A stretch of DNA of 46,895 nt from Chitinophaga pinensis (lineage in GTDB: Bacteria > Bacteroidota > Bacteroidia > Chitinophagales > Chitinophagaceae). Below, one piece after another: positions 16,053-26,200 of this stretch. The position numbers and the translations under genes are program-made. The stretch covers positions 1 to 46,895 of the forward strand of contig CAMDVD010000028.1 in NCBI GenBank assembly GCA_945878115.1. Reading direction: 5' to 3'. The notes beneath the pieces were generated by a model. It did no database searches and had not been told where the DNA came from. It was given only the letters and a program-made list of their open reading frames with translations. How positions within the stretch are numbered: position 1 is the first letter of the stretch; the number at the start of each line of letters is the position of its first letter.

Positions 16053-18704
16053 TCAATCCAAAACAGGACGCAACCATCTTTCTGCTTCTTCCATATCCAT
16101 TCCTTTTCTTTGTGCGTAATCTTCCAATTGATCATTTTCAATTTTACCAATTCCAAAATACTTACTTGCAGGATGCGCAAAATACCAGCCACAAACAGAT
16201 GACGCAGGATACATGGCTAAAGATTCGGTGAGTTGTATTCCTATTTCTTTTTCAGCATCTAGTAAAGAAAATAATTTTATTTTTTCTGTATGATCAGGGC
16301 AAGCTGGATAGCCAGGTGCTGGTCTTATTCCTTGGTATTGTTCTTTGATTAATTCTTCATTATTCAAAGTTTCTTCTGTGGCATATCCCCAATATTCAGT
16401 CCTTACTTTTTTGTGTACGCATTCTGTGAAAGCCTCTGCCAATCTATCGGCTAGCGCTTGTAACATGATTTTATTGTAGTCGTCATGCGCGGCATCAAAC
16501 TTTTTCAAATGCGGTTCAATTCCTTTTATCGTAACAGCAAAGGCGCCAATATAATCTTCTGTAATTGGTGAAATAAAATCACTTAAACAAAGATTCGCTT
16601 GACTATCTGCTTTTTGAATTTGCTGACGTAAGAAATGTAATTTGGTAGATTGATCTTTTAATATAACACTGTCTTCTTGTATAGGTGTGGTTTGCCAAAT
16701 CCCAAATACGGCTTCGGCTTGTAACCAGTTTTCAGCAATCACTTGTTGCAATAATGTTTTGGCGTCGTGGAATAATTTACTTGCTTCTACACCAATGATT
16801 TCATCTTCCAAAATAGCTGGAAATTTACCATGCATTTCCCAAGTTATAAAGAATGGATTCCAATCGATATAGTCTGCAATTTCTTGTAAAGAATATTGAT
16901 GGAAAGTTTTGTTGCCAATTAATTTTGGTTCAACCGGTGTATAGTTTTCCCAAGCCATTTTCAATTTTCTTTTCCTTGCTTCTGCAATGGGCAAATAATT
17001 TTTATGCGTTTTTCTGTTCAAAAAATCGCTTCGTAATTGTTCATATTCTTCATTGGTTTTTTGCAACAATTCTTCTTTGTTTTCATTCAATAAATCACTG
17101 ACTACCGTCACACTTCTTGAAGCATCTAATACGTGTAATACGCCTTGGTTGTAGTTTTCAGCAATCTTTACTGCTGTATGCATACGTGATGTAGTAGCGC
17201 CTCCAATGAGCAATGGAATATGCATGTCACGACGTTTCATTTCATGTGCAATATGTACCATTTCATCCAATGAAGGCGTGATCAATCCACTCAAGCCAAT
17301 GATATCTACTTGGTGTTTAATTGCTTCATCTAAAATGGTATTTGCCGGAACCATTACGCCTAAGTCAATAATATCATAGCCATTGCAACCGAGTACTACG
17401 CCCACAATATTTTTTCCAATATCATGTACATCTCCTTTCACTGTTGCTAAAAGAATTTTCGGTATAGCTTTTTGAACAACATCAATTTGTAACAATTTCT
17501 CTTCTTCAATAAATGGCGTGAGATAAGCAACACTTTTTTTCATCACGCGTGCACTCTTCACCACTTGTGGTAAAAACATTTTTCCGTTTCCAAATAAATC
17601 CCCGACCACATTCATACCTTGCATCAATGGTCCTTCAATAACTTCCAATGGTTTACTAAAATGTTGTCGCGCTTCTTCGGTATCTATATCTATAAACTCG
17701 CTGATGCCATGCACTAAGGAATGTACTAATCTTTCCACCACATTTGCATTTCTCCAATCCAAATTAGCACCAGCTGCTACAGTTCCTTTTTTATTTTTTA
17801 AACCTTCTGCATAGGCAATGAGTTCATCCGTTGCTTCTTCTTTTTTGTTGAATAAAACATTTTCAATGAGCTCTTTTAATGTTGGATCAATATCATCGTA
17901 AAGCGGCAGTGCGCCTGCATTGATGATACCCATATCCATACCAGCTTGAATGGCATAATATAAAAAAATACTGTGCATGGCTTCACGCACATAATTATTT
18001 CCACGGAATGAAAAAGATAAATTACTTACACCACCACTGATTGAACAAGCAGGGAATTTTTGTTTCAATACACGAGTAGATTCTATAAAATCTTTTGCGT
18101 AATTGGCATGTTCTTCTATGCCTGTTGCAACTGCAAAAATGTTCGGATCAAAAATAATATCTCGTGCTTTGAATCCAACTTGCGTAGTCAATATTTGAAA
18201 TGCTCTTTCACAAACTTCTAATCTTCTTGCAATATTATCTGCTTGACCTTTTTCGTCGAATGCCATTACAATAACGGATGCGCCATACCGTTGACAAATT
18301 TTTGCATAATGAATAAAAGAAGCTTCTCCTTCTTTCAAGGAAATAGAATTGACTATACACTTTCCTTGCACACATTTTAATCCAGCTTCAATGATAGAGA
18401 ATTTACTACTATCAATCATGATGGGTACTTTGGCAATAGAAGGTTCAGCTTGAACGAGATTCAAAAAAGTAACCATTGCTTTTTCACCATCCAACAAAGC
18501 ATCATCCATATTGATATCAATGATTTGTGCGCCATTTTCTACTTGCTGTAAAGCCACGGTTAGTGCGTCTTCATATTGGTCATTTCTAATCAGTTCAGCA
18601 AATTTTTTAGAACCAGTTACATTGGTTCTTTCTCCAACATTAATGAAATTACTTCCTTCAAAAGAGACCAGAGGTTCAAGACCAGCAATACTTAATTTGT
18701 GCAT
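16053..18704 (-). CDS. metH: Methionine synthase, folate/B12/activation part (split MetH C-terminal subunit)
   Basis: 883 residues corresponding to MetH modules 2 to 4. The pterin-binding barrel begins [20 protein letters not shown] and includes [12 protein letters not shown]. The cobalamin module follows: a helical cap, then [20 protein letters not shown] with the cobalt-ligand His, plus [13 protein letters not shown] and [14 protein letters not shown]. The C-terminal reactivation domain shows [10 protein letters not shown] and [17 protein letters not shown], which bind S-adenosylmethionine in relatives. The homocysteine-binding module is missing here and supplied by the gene just upstream (15-bp gap). 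The two should act together: methyl transfer from methyltetrahydrofolate to cob(I)alamin to homocysteine. The final ten or so codons lie near the toxin-antitoxin pair, with no terminator seen. Confidence 0.95.
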   Translation of the reverse strand: MHKLSIAGLEPLVSFEGSNFINVGERTNVTGSKKFAELIRNDQYEDALTVALQQVENGAQIIDINMDDALLDGEKAMVTFLNLVQAEPSIAKVPIMIDSSKFSIIEAGLKCVQGKCIVNSISLKEGEASFIHYAKICQRYGASVIVMAFDEKGQADNIARRLEVCERAFQILTTQVGFKARDIIFDPNIFAVATGIEEHANYAKDFIESTRVLKQKFPACSISGGVSNLSFSFRGNNYVREAMHSIFLYYAIQAGMDMGIINAGALPLYDDIDPTLKELIENVLFNKKEEATDELIAYAEGLKNKKGTVAAGANLDWRNANVVERLVHSLVHGISEFIDIDTEEARQHFSKPLEVIEGPLMQGMNVVGDLFGNGKMFLPQVVKSARVMKKSVAYLTPFIEEEKLLQIDVVQKAIPKILLATVKGDVHDIGKNIVGVVLGCNGYDIIDLGVMVPANTILDEAIKHQVDIIGLSGLITPSLDEMVHIAHEMKRRDMHIPLLIGGATTSRMHTAVKIAENYNQGVLHVLDASRSVTVVSDLLNENKEELLQKTNEEYEQLRSDFLNRKTHKNYLPIAEARKRKLKMAWENYTPVEPKLIGNKTFHQYSLQEIADYIDWNPFFITWEMHGKFPAILEDEIIGVEASKLFHDAKTLLQQVIAENWLQAEAVFGIWQTTPIQEDSVILKDQSTKLHFLRQQIQKADSQANLCLSDFISPITEDYIGAFAVTIKGIEPHLKKFDAAHDDYNKIMLQALADRLAEAFTECVHKKVRTEYWGYATEETLNNEELIKEQYQGIRPAPGYPACPDHTEKIKLFSLLDAEKEIGIQLTESLAMYPASSVCGWYFAHPASKYFGIGKIENDQLEDYAQRKGMDMEEAERWLRPVLD

Positions 18705-18719
18705 GTTTTTTATTTGAAA

Positions 18720-19736
18720 TTAAACAGTAAGAGAAGAAACTTTTCGAGGTGCAATATTTTTTACGGCCTCCGCAATAGCTTTGATATGATCTGGTGTTGT
18801 ACCACAGCAACCACCTACAATATTGACCAGTCCATCTTGCGCCCATTCTTTAATAATGGTTGCTGTGATGTTTGGCGTTTCATCGTATTCACCCATGGTG
18901 TTTGGTAAGCCTGCATTGGGATATGCACTGACATAACATTGCGCAATATTTGCAAGCTCTTCAATATATGGACGCATTTGTCGGCCGCCTAATGCGCAAT
19001 TGAGTCCAACACTAATTGGATTTGCATGCTCGATAGAATAGAAAAATGCTTCTAAAGTTTGTCCACTCAAAGTACGACCAGAGCTATCCGTAATTGTTCC
19101 AGAAATCATAATCGGCAATTCCATATTGTGATCGGCAAAGTATTTCTTACAAGCAAAAATTGCGGCTTTTGCATTGAGTGTATCAAATATGGTTTCAATT
19201 AATAGGATGTCTATACCGCCATCAATCAAGCCACGTAATTGTTCGTAATAAGCATCCGCAACTTGATCAAAAGTAACGGCTCTATAGCCAGGATTGTTTA
19301 CATCTGGTGAAAGAGAAAGAGTACGATTGGTTGGACCTAAAGCACCAGCAACAAAATAATTATCCTTGCTTAATGCATTTTTATTATTGGATACAAATTG
19401 TTCAATCGCTTTGCGAGCGCATTGTGTAGAGGCAACATTCAATTCGTAGCTTAAATCTTCCATGTGATAATCTGCCATAGAAATGCGTTGTGCACTGAAG
19501 GTATTGGTTTCGATAATATTCGCACCAGCCTCTAAATATTGCAAATGAATTTCTTGAATTATTTGTGGTTGCGTAATACTCAATAAATCATTATTGCCTT
19601 TTACATCGCTTGCCCAATCCTTAAATCGTTCGCCACGATAATCGGCTTCTTGCAATTTGTAACGTTGTATCATGGTACCCATTGCACCATCAATAATCAA
19701 GATTTTTTTTTGAAGTAATTCTTCTAGTGTTTGCAT
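18720..19736 (-). CDS. metH: Homocysteine S-methyltransferase subunit (split MetH N-terminal subunit)
   Basis: 338 residues matching MetH module 1, the zinc-dependent homocysteine-binding barrel. Visible landmarks are [15 protein letters not shown] near the start, [21 protein letters not shown] with the first zinc Cys, and [14 protein letters not shown] with the adjacent Cys pair. It ends shortly after this module, 15 bp before the second metH gene. Separate N-terminal subunits of this kind are common in Bacteroidota, so this is more likely an established split than a recent break. The 5' leader is about 120 nt from a -7 box at 19866-19873 and contains a small hairpin (TAAACA...TGTTTA), but no known S-box or cobalamin riboswitch pattern was found. 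Confidence 0.93.
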   Translation of the reverse strand: MQTLEELLQKKILIIDGAMGTMIQRYKLQEADYRGERFKDWASDVKGNNDLLSITQPQIIQEIHLQYLEAGANIIETNTFSAQRISMADYHMEDLSYELNVASTQCARKAIEQFVSNNKNALSKDNYFVAGALGPTNRTLSLSPDVNNPGYRAVTFDQVADAYYEQLRGLIDGGIDILLIETIFDTLNAKAAIFACKKYFADHNMELPIMISGTITDSSGRTLSGQTLEAFFYSIEHANPISVGLNCALGGRQMRPYIEELANIAQCYVSAYPNAGLPNTMGEYDETPNITATIIKEWAQDGLVNIVGGCCGTTPDHIKAIAEAVKNIAPRKVSSLTV

Positions 19737-19865
19737 TTTATCAGTTTTGTAGAACTGAATACTGCCACTAAATACATAAACAATAAGATGTTTACGAAGA
19801 GAGTTTGAGTATTAGTTCTGTTTAAAAAATTTCAGGCCGAACAATAATCAAATCTGCCTGCGAGA

Positions 19866-19873
19866 CAAAAGTA
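19866..19873 (-). promoter_or_regulatory. -7 box (TACTTTTG) for the metH operon
   Basis: Matches TAnnTTTG on the minus strand and would give a leader of about 120 nt. It lies in the intergenic space shared with the divergent AraC-type regulator. Confidence 0.4.
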
Positions 19874-19949
19874 AGGTGTAAAAGTGAATTGGAGAAAAAA
19901 TAATAATCGAAATCTTAAAAGTTTGCTTTGCCTTACATTTGCCCGCAAT

Positions 19950-20831
19950 ATGCCCCATTTCTCACTTCTAGCCCAGTCTTATCAAACTGCTTTAGCGCAA
20001 GAAGACTTTACTATTCTTAGAAAGGAAGTGAATATACTGGACGAAGATTCAGCCTTAACCGTACATTATTATTCTACGCCAGAACATATTCGATATGATA
20101 ATAGTGGCTTAATGGTGATGCGTGCGGAAGATAAAAATGACGGAGGTGATTTACAATTGTTATATTATTTAAATAGCCATAAAAAAGGAAGCGACAAAGA
20201 ATTAGCCGAAGAACAAGTTCGTATTTTTCATTTTACATTTAATCCGAATTACTTAAAACGGTGTGGTATTTTTTCGGATGAAAGGAAAGCGACATTAAGT
20301 TTGAATTTGGCTACGATGGTTACCCATCAAGGGTTTAAGAAGTTGACTTTATGCGCAAAAACAAAAAATAATTTATCTCTTTTGCAAGATTTACCGAAGG
20401 AAGTGAGTTTGCGAAAATTGTATATGCAAATGCAAACACAACAAATTTTATGGTTAGCACTGCAATCTGTTTTATTCGAAAAAGAAATCCCATTTGTATG
20501 TAAGTTTTTGGCGAATGAAGCTGATTATGCTAAGATTATGTTGGCAAAACAATTGCTGGTGCAACAAATTGGTGATCCTATTACGATTAAAGAATTGAGT
20601 CGCAAAGTTGGTATGAATGAATGTTATTTGAAAAAAGGATTTAAAGAAATTACCGGGATGACGGTGTTTGAATTTTTTCAAAAAGAAAGAATGAATTATG
20701 CGCAAGAGATGTTATGTCAAAAAGGAGCAAGTGTAACAGAAGTAGCTGCTGTATTGGGTTATTCGTCTATTTCTCATTTTAGTACGGCGTTTAAAAAGTA
20801 TACTGGGATTAAACCTTGTGCGTTGTTTTAG
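19950..20831 (+). CDS. AraC-family transcriptional regulator
   Basis: A 293-residue protein. The C-terminal ~100 residues form the AraC double helix-turn-helix: PITIKELSRKVGMNECYLKKGFKEITG followed by VTEVAAVLGYSSISHFSTAFKKYTGIKP, the latter being the strongly conserved second helix pair. The N-terminal two thirds have no recognised domain. The ATG at 19950 is preferred to a GTG at 19884 since TACATTTG at 19934-19941 matches a -7 box. It diverges from metH, so it may regulate that operon, but many AraC proteins act elsewhere. GC content and codon use look like the neighbours. Confidence 0.88.
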   Translation: MPHFSLLAQSYQTALAQEDFTILRKEVNILDEDSALTVHYYSTPEHIRYDNSGLMVMRAEDKNDGGDLQLLYYLNSHKKGSDKELAEEQVRIFHFTFNPNYLKRCGIFSDERKATLSLNLATMVTHQGFKKLTLCAKTKNNLSLLQDLPKEVSLRKLYMQMQTQQILWLALQSVLFEKEIPFVCKFLANEADYAKIMLAKQLLVQQIGDPITIKELSRKVGMNECYLKKGFKEITGMTVFEFFQKERMNYAQEMLCQKGASVTEVAAVLGYSSISHFSTAFKKYTGIKPCALF

Positions 20832-21047
20832 TAGAATACCAGAAAAAACAAAGTTTTGATGGATAGTTGGCATTTCTTGAAAGAATTTTAAACCTAATTG
20901 GCGATGTTCAGTAAGCCATTTTGAAAATACATTTAAATTGTGTTCGCTTTTTCTATGAATCTACGTTTTTGATGATTAAATTTGCCCACTTTTAAAAGGA
21001 TAGTCGAATATGTCTTTGATTTTCTGTTTTAAATTTTGCAAAATAAA

Positions 21048-21626
21048 ATGAGTACACTTTCAACACAGAGACAAAAAATACATCCACATAAACTATTGTT
21101 ATGGATAGCCATAGCAAGTATATGTATGATGTTTGCAGGTTGGACAAGTGGTTATATGGTTCGTAAAGCACAAGGAAATTGGTTATTGTTTGCTTTGCCA
21201 TCCGCATTTTGGTTTTCTACTTTTACTATATTAATCAGTAGTGCTACCATGCAGTTGTCCATTCGAGCATTTAAAAATAGAATGATGTCGAGTTATAAAA
21301 TGTGGATGTCTTTGACTACCATACTTGGTGTTGTCTTTATGCTTCTTCAATTTTATGGCTATTCTCAAATGGTGCAATCTGGGATTCCTTTAGCGAGTAA
21401 CGGGGAAGGGGTTTCTGGAAGTTTTATTTATGTTATTTCTGGTGTGCACATTATTCATATGTTAGGCGGTGTAATTGCACTGATTATTTATTTCATCAAA
21501 ATTAATTTTCTCAGCAGAACGAAAGTATATTCTGCAACAGGTTTGGAAATTTTAGGCACATATTGGCATTTTGTTGATGTGCTTTGGATATATTTGTTTT
21601 TATTTTTCTTTATCAATCAAACATAA
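21048..21626 (+). CDS. Cytochrome c oxidase subunit III-like protein (first copy)
   Basis: A 192-residue membrane protein with about five transmembrane helices. It starts MSTLSTQRQKIHPHKLLLW; the ATG at 21048 is used instead of an in-frame TTG at 21036. The segment GVHIIHMLGGVIALIIYF and the C-terminal YWHFVDVLWIYLFLFFF are the heme-copper oxidase subunit III signature (HxxH..., YWHFVDxxW). It is shorter than standard subunit III. Bacteroidetes oxidase operons commonly carry two adjacent subunit III-type genes; the next gene begins 15 bp downstream, so they are co-transcribed. Subunits I and II are not in the window. Confidence 0.88.
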   Translation: MSTLSTQRQKIHPHKLLLWIAIASICMMFAGWTSGYMVRKAQGNWLLFALPSAFWFSTFTILISSATMQLSIRAFKNRMMSSYKMWMSLTTILGVVFMLLQFYGYSQMVQSGIPLASNGEGVSGSFIYVISGVHIIHMLGGVIALIIYFIKINFLSRTKVYSATGLEILGTYWHFVDVLWIYLFLFFFINQT

Positions 21627-21641
21627 TTTAGCATCATTAAT

Positions 21642-22370
21642 ATGAGTTCAGTAGCAATCGACAGTAAAAAGAAAGTATGGGGTGGTGGACAAAGTCCATT
21701 CAATCTTAGTTATGGCAAGGTCATGATGTGGTATTTTTTAATGAGTGATGCGTTCACGTTTGGCGCATTTTTGATATCCTATGGAACCACTCGTTTCTTT
21801 AGTGCCATTTGGCCTAATGCGAATGCGGTATTTAAATCTTTCCCATTCTGTGGTGAAATGAACATGCCATTAATGTTTGTGAGTTTGATGACCTTCATTC
21901 TCATTTTAAGTTCAGTAACCATGGTATTAGCTGTGCATGCAGGACATTGTAGAGACAAAAATGGTGTTATCAAATGGATGATATGGACTATTATTGGCGG
22001 TATTGCTTTCTTAAGTTGCCAAGCGTGGGAGTGGACACACTTATTTGCAGAAGGCGGCTGGTGGGGTGGCTTCCGTAATGGTGCAGGTGCGCATCATTTA
22101 GCTGGTTTTTTTAAAGCTGGAGAAGCAATTGACCCGATTGGTAGTGCAGATGCAGCGCATAAATTTTTTAATTTCTTCTTTACCATTACAGGCTTTCATG
22201 GCGCCCACGTAGCTTCTGGTGTGGTGTTGAATATCATTATACTTTTAAATACCATCAATGGTACTTACGAACGTAGAGGTCATTATGAAATGGTAGAAAA
22301 AGTAGGACTTTATTGGCACTTTGTAGATTTAGTATGGGTATTTGTATTCACTTGCTTTTATCTACTATAA
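21642..22370 (+). CDS. Cytochrome c oxidase subunit III (second copy)
   Basis: A 242-residue inner-membrane protein of the terminal oxidase. It has the FLMSDAFTFGAFLISY first helix, a long loop AGAHHLAGFFKAGEAIDPIG, GFHGAHVASGVVLNIIIL and the C-terminal YWHFVDLVWVFVFTCFYLL. The last two are the conserved subunit III helices. Subunit III stabilises the catalytic core and supports proton uptake in known oxidases. Together with the preceding and following genes it makes a cox III-III-IV block. It is 71 bp from the subunit IV gene. Confidence 0.93.
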   Translation: MSSVAIDSKKKVWGGGQSPFNLSYGKVMMWYFLMSDAFTFGAFLISYGTTRFFSAIWPNANAVFKSFPFCGEMNMPLMFVSLMTFILILSSVTMVLAVHAGHCRDKNGVIKWMIWTIIGGIAFLSCQAWEWTHLFAEGGWWGGFRNGAGAHHLAGFFKAGEAIDPIGSADAAHKFFNFFFTITGFHGAHVASGVVLNIIILLNTINGTYERRGHYEMVEKVGLYWHFVDLVWVFVFTCFYLL

Positions 22371-22441
22371 ATTTCCATTTCCTCTTTTCGAACAAAACCT
22401 AACCCCAAACAATTAAAACTCACAAATAAAATTTTTATAGC

Positions 22442-22831
22442 ATGTCAGAATTTAGTCATTATGAAGCGGATCAATCAGCACTGTACTCAGGAGAGCATCA
22501 TGTGGATGCTAGCAGTGATGCAAGTAAAGCCCAAGTAAAAAAGATATGGATGATTACCCTATATCTTACCATCATTACTATTGTTGAAGTATTTATTGGT
22601 TTATATGTGTCTGGACATATGCCTAAGTTGTATCTGAACTCAGGATTTATTATCATGACTATGTTTAAGGCTTATTTAATTGTGAAAGTATTTATGCATC
22701 TGGGTGATGAAGTAAAAAATATGATTTCAACCATTTTAATTCCATTGACTTTATTTTTCTGGTTTATTATCGCATTCTTAGCTGATGGTGCTTTTTGGCT
22801 TTGGATTAATCATGCCTTTGGTATTCGATAA
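22442..22831 (+). CDS. Cytochrome c oxidase subunit IV-type protein
   Basis: A 129-residue membrane protein with three helices: IWMITLYLTIITIVEVFIGLY, a central FIIMTMFKAYLIVKVFMHL and a C-terminal LFFWFIIAFLADGAFWLWI. The soluble head is acidic and Ser/His-rich. This is the layout of the small prokaryotic subunit IV (COX4_pro) that follows subunit III genes in Bacteroidetes. A strong terminator 22 bp after the stop ends the operon; SCO and DUF420-type genes that often follow it in relatives are absent here. Confidence 0.87.
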   Translation: MSEFSHYEADQSALYSGEHHVDASSDASKAQVKKIWMITLYLTIITIVEVFIGLYVSGHMPKLYLNSGFIIMTMFKAYLIVKVFMHLGDEVKNMISTILIPLTLFFWFIIAFLADGAFWLWINHAFGIR

Positions 22832-23232
22832 ATAGACCTATTGAAGAAATATAAAATCCTAGTGTTGTAAAATGCTAGGATTTTTTTTTTGATGGTTGGT
22901 AATGCTTATTTGATATAGACTAGATTTCAGAGGTTGTAAAATCTTCCTGTTTTCCCGTGAAATGAAATACCAACGCATTCAGTAGTCTATAGTTATACAT
23001 AATTATAAATGTTATGACAAATACACATTGCGTTTTCTAAATATATAAAAACAATTAATTTTTGAAACGGGATGTAAGTTATTGCAGATACAAGTTCTAT
23101 TGTAGAACTTTACCCTTTATACTTTTTATTCATCACTCATTTTTTGAATCGTTTATAAAGGCTACGCACCGCAAAACATCCATAAATACTAATAGTAAAT
23201 CGACGCAATTAATTTTTTTAAAACCAATTTAT
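22832..23232 (+). other. Intergenic: terminator and leader of the giant gene
   Basis: After the terminator, the sequence is AT-rich. A perfect stem-loop (AAGTTCTA, loop TTG, TAGAACTT) lies at 23092-23110, within the presumed leader of the giant repeat gene. No clear -7 box was found. A TTG-started in-frame extension from 23062 is judged untranslated. Confidence 0.5.
22854..22890 (+). terminator. Rho-independent terminator of the cox operon
   Basis: AAATCCTAG at 22854-22862 pairs perfectly with CTAGGATTT at 22875-22883, followed by a T-run to 22890. Confidence 0.9.
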
Positions 23233-26200
23233 ATGATTACAAAACCTACAAAAAATTTCCCAACCTTATATCGTTGGATGATTTGTTTTCTCCTCTTTTT
23301 AGGAATAGGAATAACGAATGTGCAAGCGCAGGTATCTACGTATACTTTTGCGCAAGGTGGTACTGGTACCTATGTTCCATTATCCGCTTCTAGAACGATT
23401 GTTTTTACAGCCACTGCATTGGCAACAGCTGATCCTGGCTTAGGTGATGACCAGAATTATACGTTGGCAAGTGGTACTATACCATTTTCATTTACGTTTT
23501 CTGGAACTGCGTATACTGGGGTAAATATTAATACAAATGGATATATTACTTTTGGTGCAACATTACCTACTAGTACAGATAGAAATGGTTTGACAAACAC
23601 AACAGCTTGGAATGCAAGTATAGTTGCTGTTGGTCGTGATTTAAGTGCAAACACTGCAACAGGAAATTTAGGAGAAGTATCATACGAGGTTTTAGGTACT
23701 GCCCCGAATAGAATATTCGCTATACAGTATTCTAAGTTCCGTAGGTTTTCTTCCTCGAGTACTTTTACTGAAAATTTTACTTTCCAAATTCGTTTGAATG
23801 AAGGCGGAGGTGTAGCATCAGGTCAAACTGTTGACATCGTATATGGAGCATGTACTAGTACTTCGACATCTACAACTGCAAGTTCACAAACCTTAGTTGG
23901 GTTAAGAGGAACTACGACAGCAGATTTTAAAAATAGAACACAAACTTCAAATTGGTTGTTATCAACAGCTGGAGCTACGAACACGACTTCCATCTCAATG
24001 AGACATTCAACTACAGTTAGCCCTCCAACAGGTGGTGGTTTAACATTTACATGGAGTCCTCCATCAGGTTGCACAGGAACACCAGCTGCTGGTGCAATCA
24101 CCACAAGTCCAGTATCAAAATGTGCAGGTAGTACTCAGACAATTGCAGTTACTGGCGCGACCACAGGAACTGGCATTACTTATCAATGGGAAGTATCAGC
24201 AATAAGTGGTTCTGGATTCGCTAATGTTTCTGGAGGAACTGGCGCTACCACAACATCTTACACTACTGCTGCATTAGTTTCAGGTACTTGGTTTTATCGT
24301 ATGAAAACGACTTGTTCAAATGGAGGCGGCATTAATTATTCACCCGAATTTGTTCTTAATGTGAATGCTTTACCAAATGTTACTTTAACACCGTCCTCTG
24401 GTTCAATTTGTATACCAGGTGGTAGCCCTATTTCTTTGACTGCAACAGGTGCCAGCACTTATGGATGGACTCCTATAACTGGATTAACTCCTTCAGCTGG
24501 TTCACCAGTAGTGGCCATTCCATCATCAACCACCACGTATACAGTTACTGGTACGGATGCTAACGGTTGTATTAATACCGCTACTGCTACAATAAATATT
24601 GGATCAGCTCCGGTAATAAGCGGTGTCACCGCCACACCGCCAAATGTTTGTAATGGGGGAAGTTCCATATTACAAGCCAATGCCTATTCGCCAAATAATT
24701 CATATTGTATTCCCGTCTATACTTCATTTGATGGTACAGATGGAATTTCAAAAGTGGAATTGTTTGATGCAACAGGTACAATTTCTTTATTTAGTAGAAC
24801 TTCAGGATTAGTTGCTTTACCTGGTTATGATAATCAAACCAGCTTGACAACTACAACATTAACTGCAGGGACAGGTTATAAAGTAGCAATGACCATAACC
24901 GCATCAGCCGATAATGTTGCTGCCTATTTAGACTATAATAATAATGGTTTATTCACGGATGCAAATGAAAATATAATGCCTGTTACTGCACTCGCAGGAC
25001 TTGGGACAAATACAGTAAGTTTTACAGTTCCAGCAGGTGCTTATAATGGAAAGGCACGTTTACGTTTTGTAGAACTTTTTGGTTCTGGTACCAGCTCATG
25101 TAATACAGCTGGGTTTGGAGAAACAGAAGATTATTTGGTGAGTATAACTGGCGGTGTCAATGATCCTTCACTGAATGCGTCTTGGTCGCAATTACCTGTC
25201 AGTAGCATTTTGTCGAGTACAACTACAAATCCAATGACTGCATCTAATATTACTGTAAATGAAACTTATAATATTACCGTTACTTCAGCCGCTGGCTGCT
25301 CTGCGTCAGGTAGCGTAAATGTAAGTACTGGTGCAGCATTGGCTTGTACTAATATTACAACAAGTGCTGCATGTGATGGTCAAAATTTTACATTAACCAT
25401 GAATACCACTGGCGGCGGCGGTGCATTTAATTATACTTGGAGTGACGGTGTTGGCGGTGTGTACGCGAATGCAGCTACCATAACTGCTAACTTAGTTGGA
25501 GGAACCTATAATTTTTCTTGTAATGTAACAGATGCTTGTGGTGGAAACTGCACATCTAATTTATCCGTATTAGTTGGAACAGCACCTGGTGGTGTTGCAT
25601 CTGGTGCTGCAACTGGAGTTACTGGTACACCTAATGCATATAGCGTTACAGGTGAAGCAGCAGGTTCTAGTTATCAATGGCAAACGGCTACAGTTTCTGG
25701 AGGTCCTTATACTAACGTAGGAACTAATAGTGCTACTGAGAATATTACTTTTAGTAGTGTTGGTACAAAATTTATCCGTTGTGTAATAACAGGATTAAAT
25801 GGATGTACTACAAATACCAATGAGGTGACTACGATTATTTCATTGGCTGGTGATGATGTATGTAATGCAATACCATTAGTGCTTGGATTAAATAGCCCTT
25901 ATTCAAATGTAGGTGCAACGGTTCAAACCGGCGAGCCTGCACCTCCTGCAACTTCTTGTACAGGACAATTATCTTGGTGCAGTGGACAAGTACCGAGCAA
26001 TTCTGTTTGGTTTTCATTTGTAGCACCAACATCAGGTAGAGTATCCATTGCAGTGGATCCAGGAAACTGGGACAGCCAATTGGCATTGTATTCTGCAGAA
26101 AATTGCGCTTCTTTGTTAACTACTGGCGGTGCTACTTTATTAGCGGCTAATGATGATATTACAGGATCTTCTCCGTTCCATTCAAAAATAACAGCTATTT

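Noticed and set aside
19737-19883. SAM or cobalamin riboswitch upstream of metH
   Set aside because: No S-box core or B12-box pattern could be found by eye; only one short hairpin is visible.
23062-23232. N-terminal extension of the giant protein from TTG
   Set aside because: It would bury the signal peptide at residues 58 onward and is not credible for a T9SS-exported protein.
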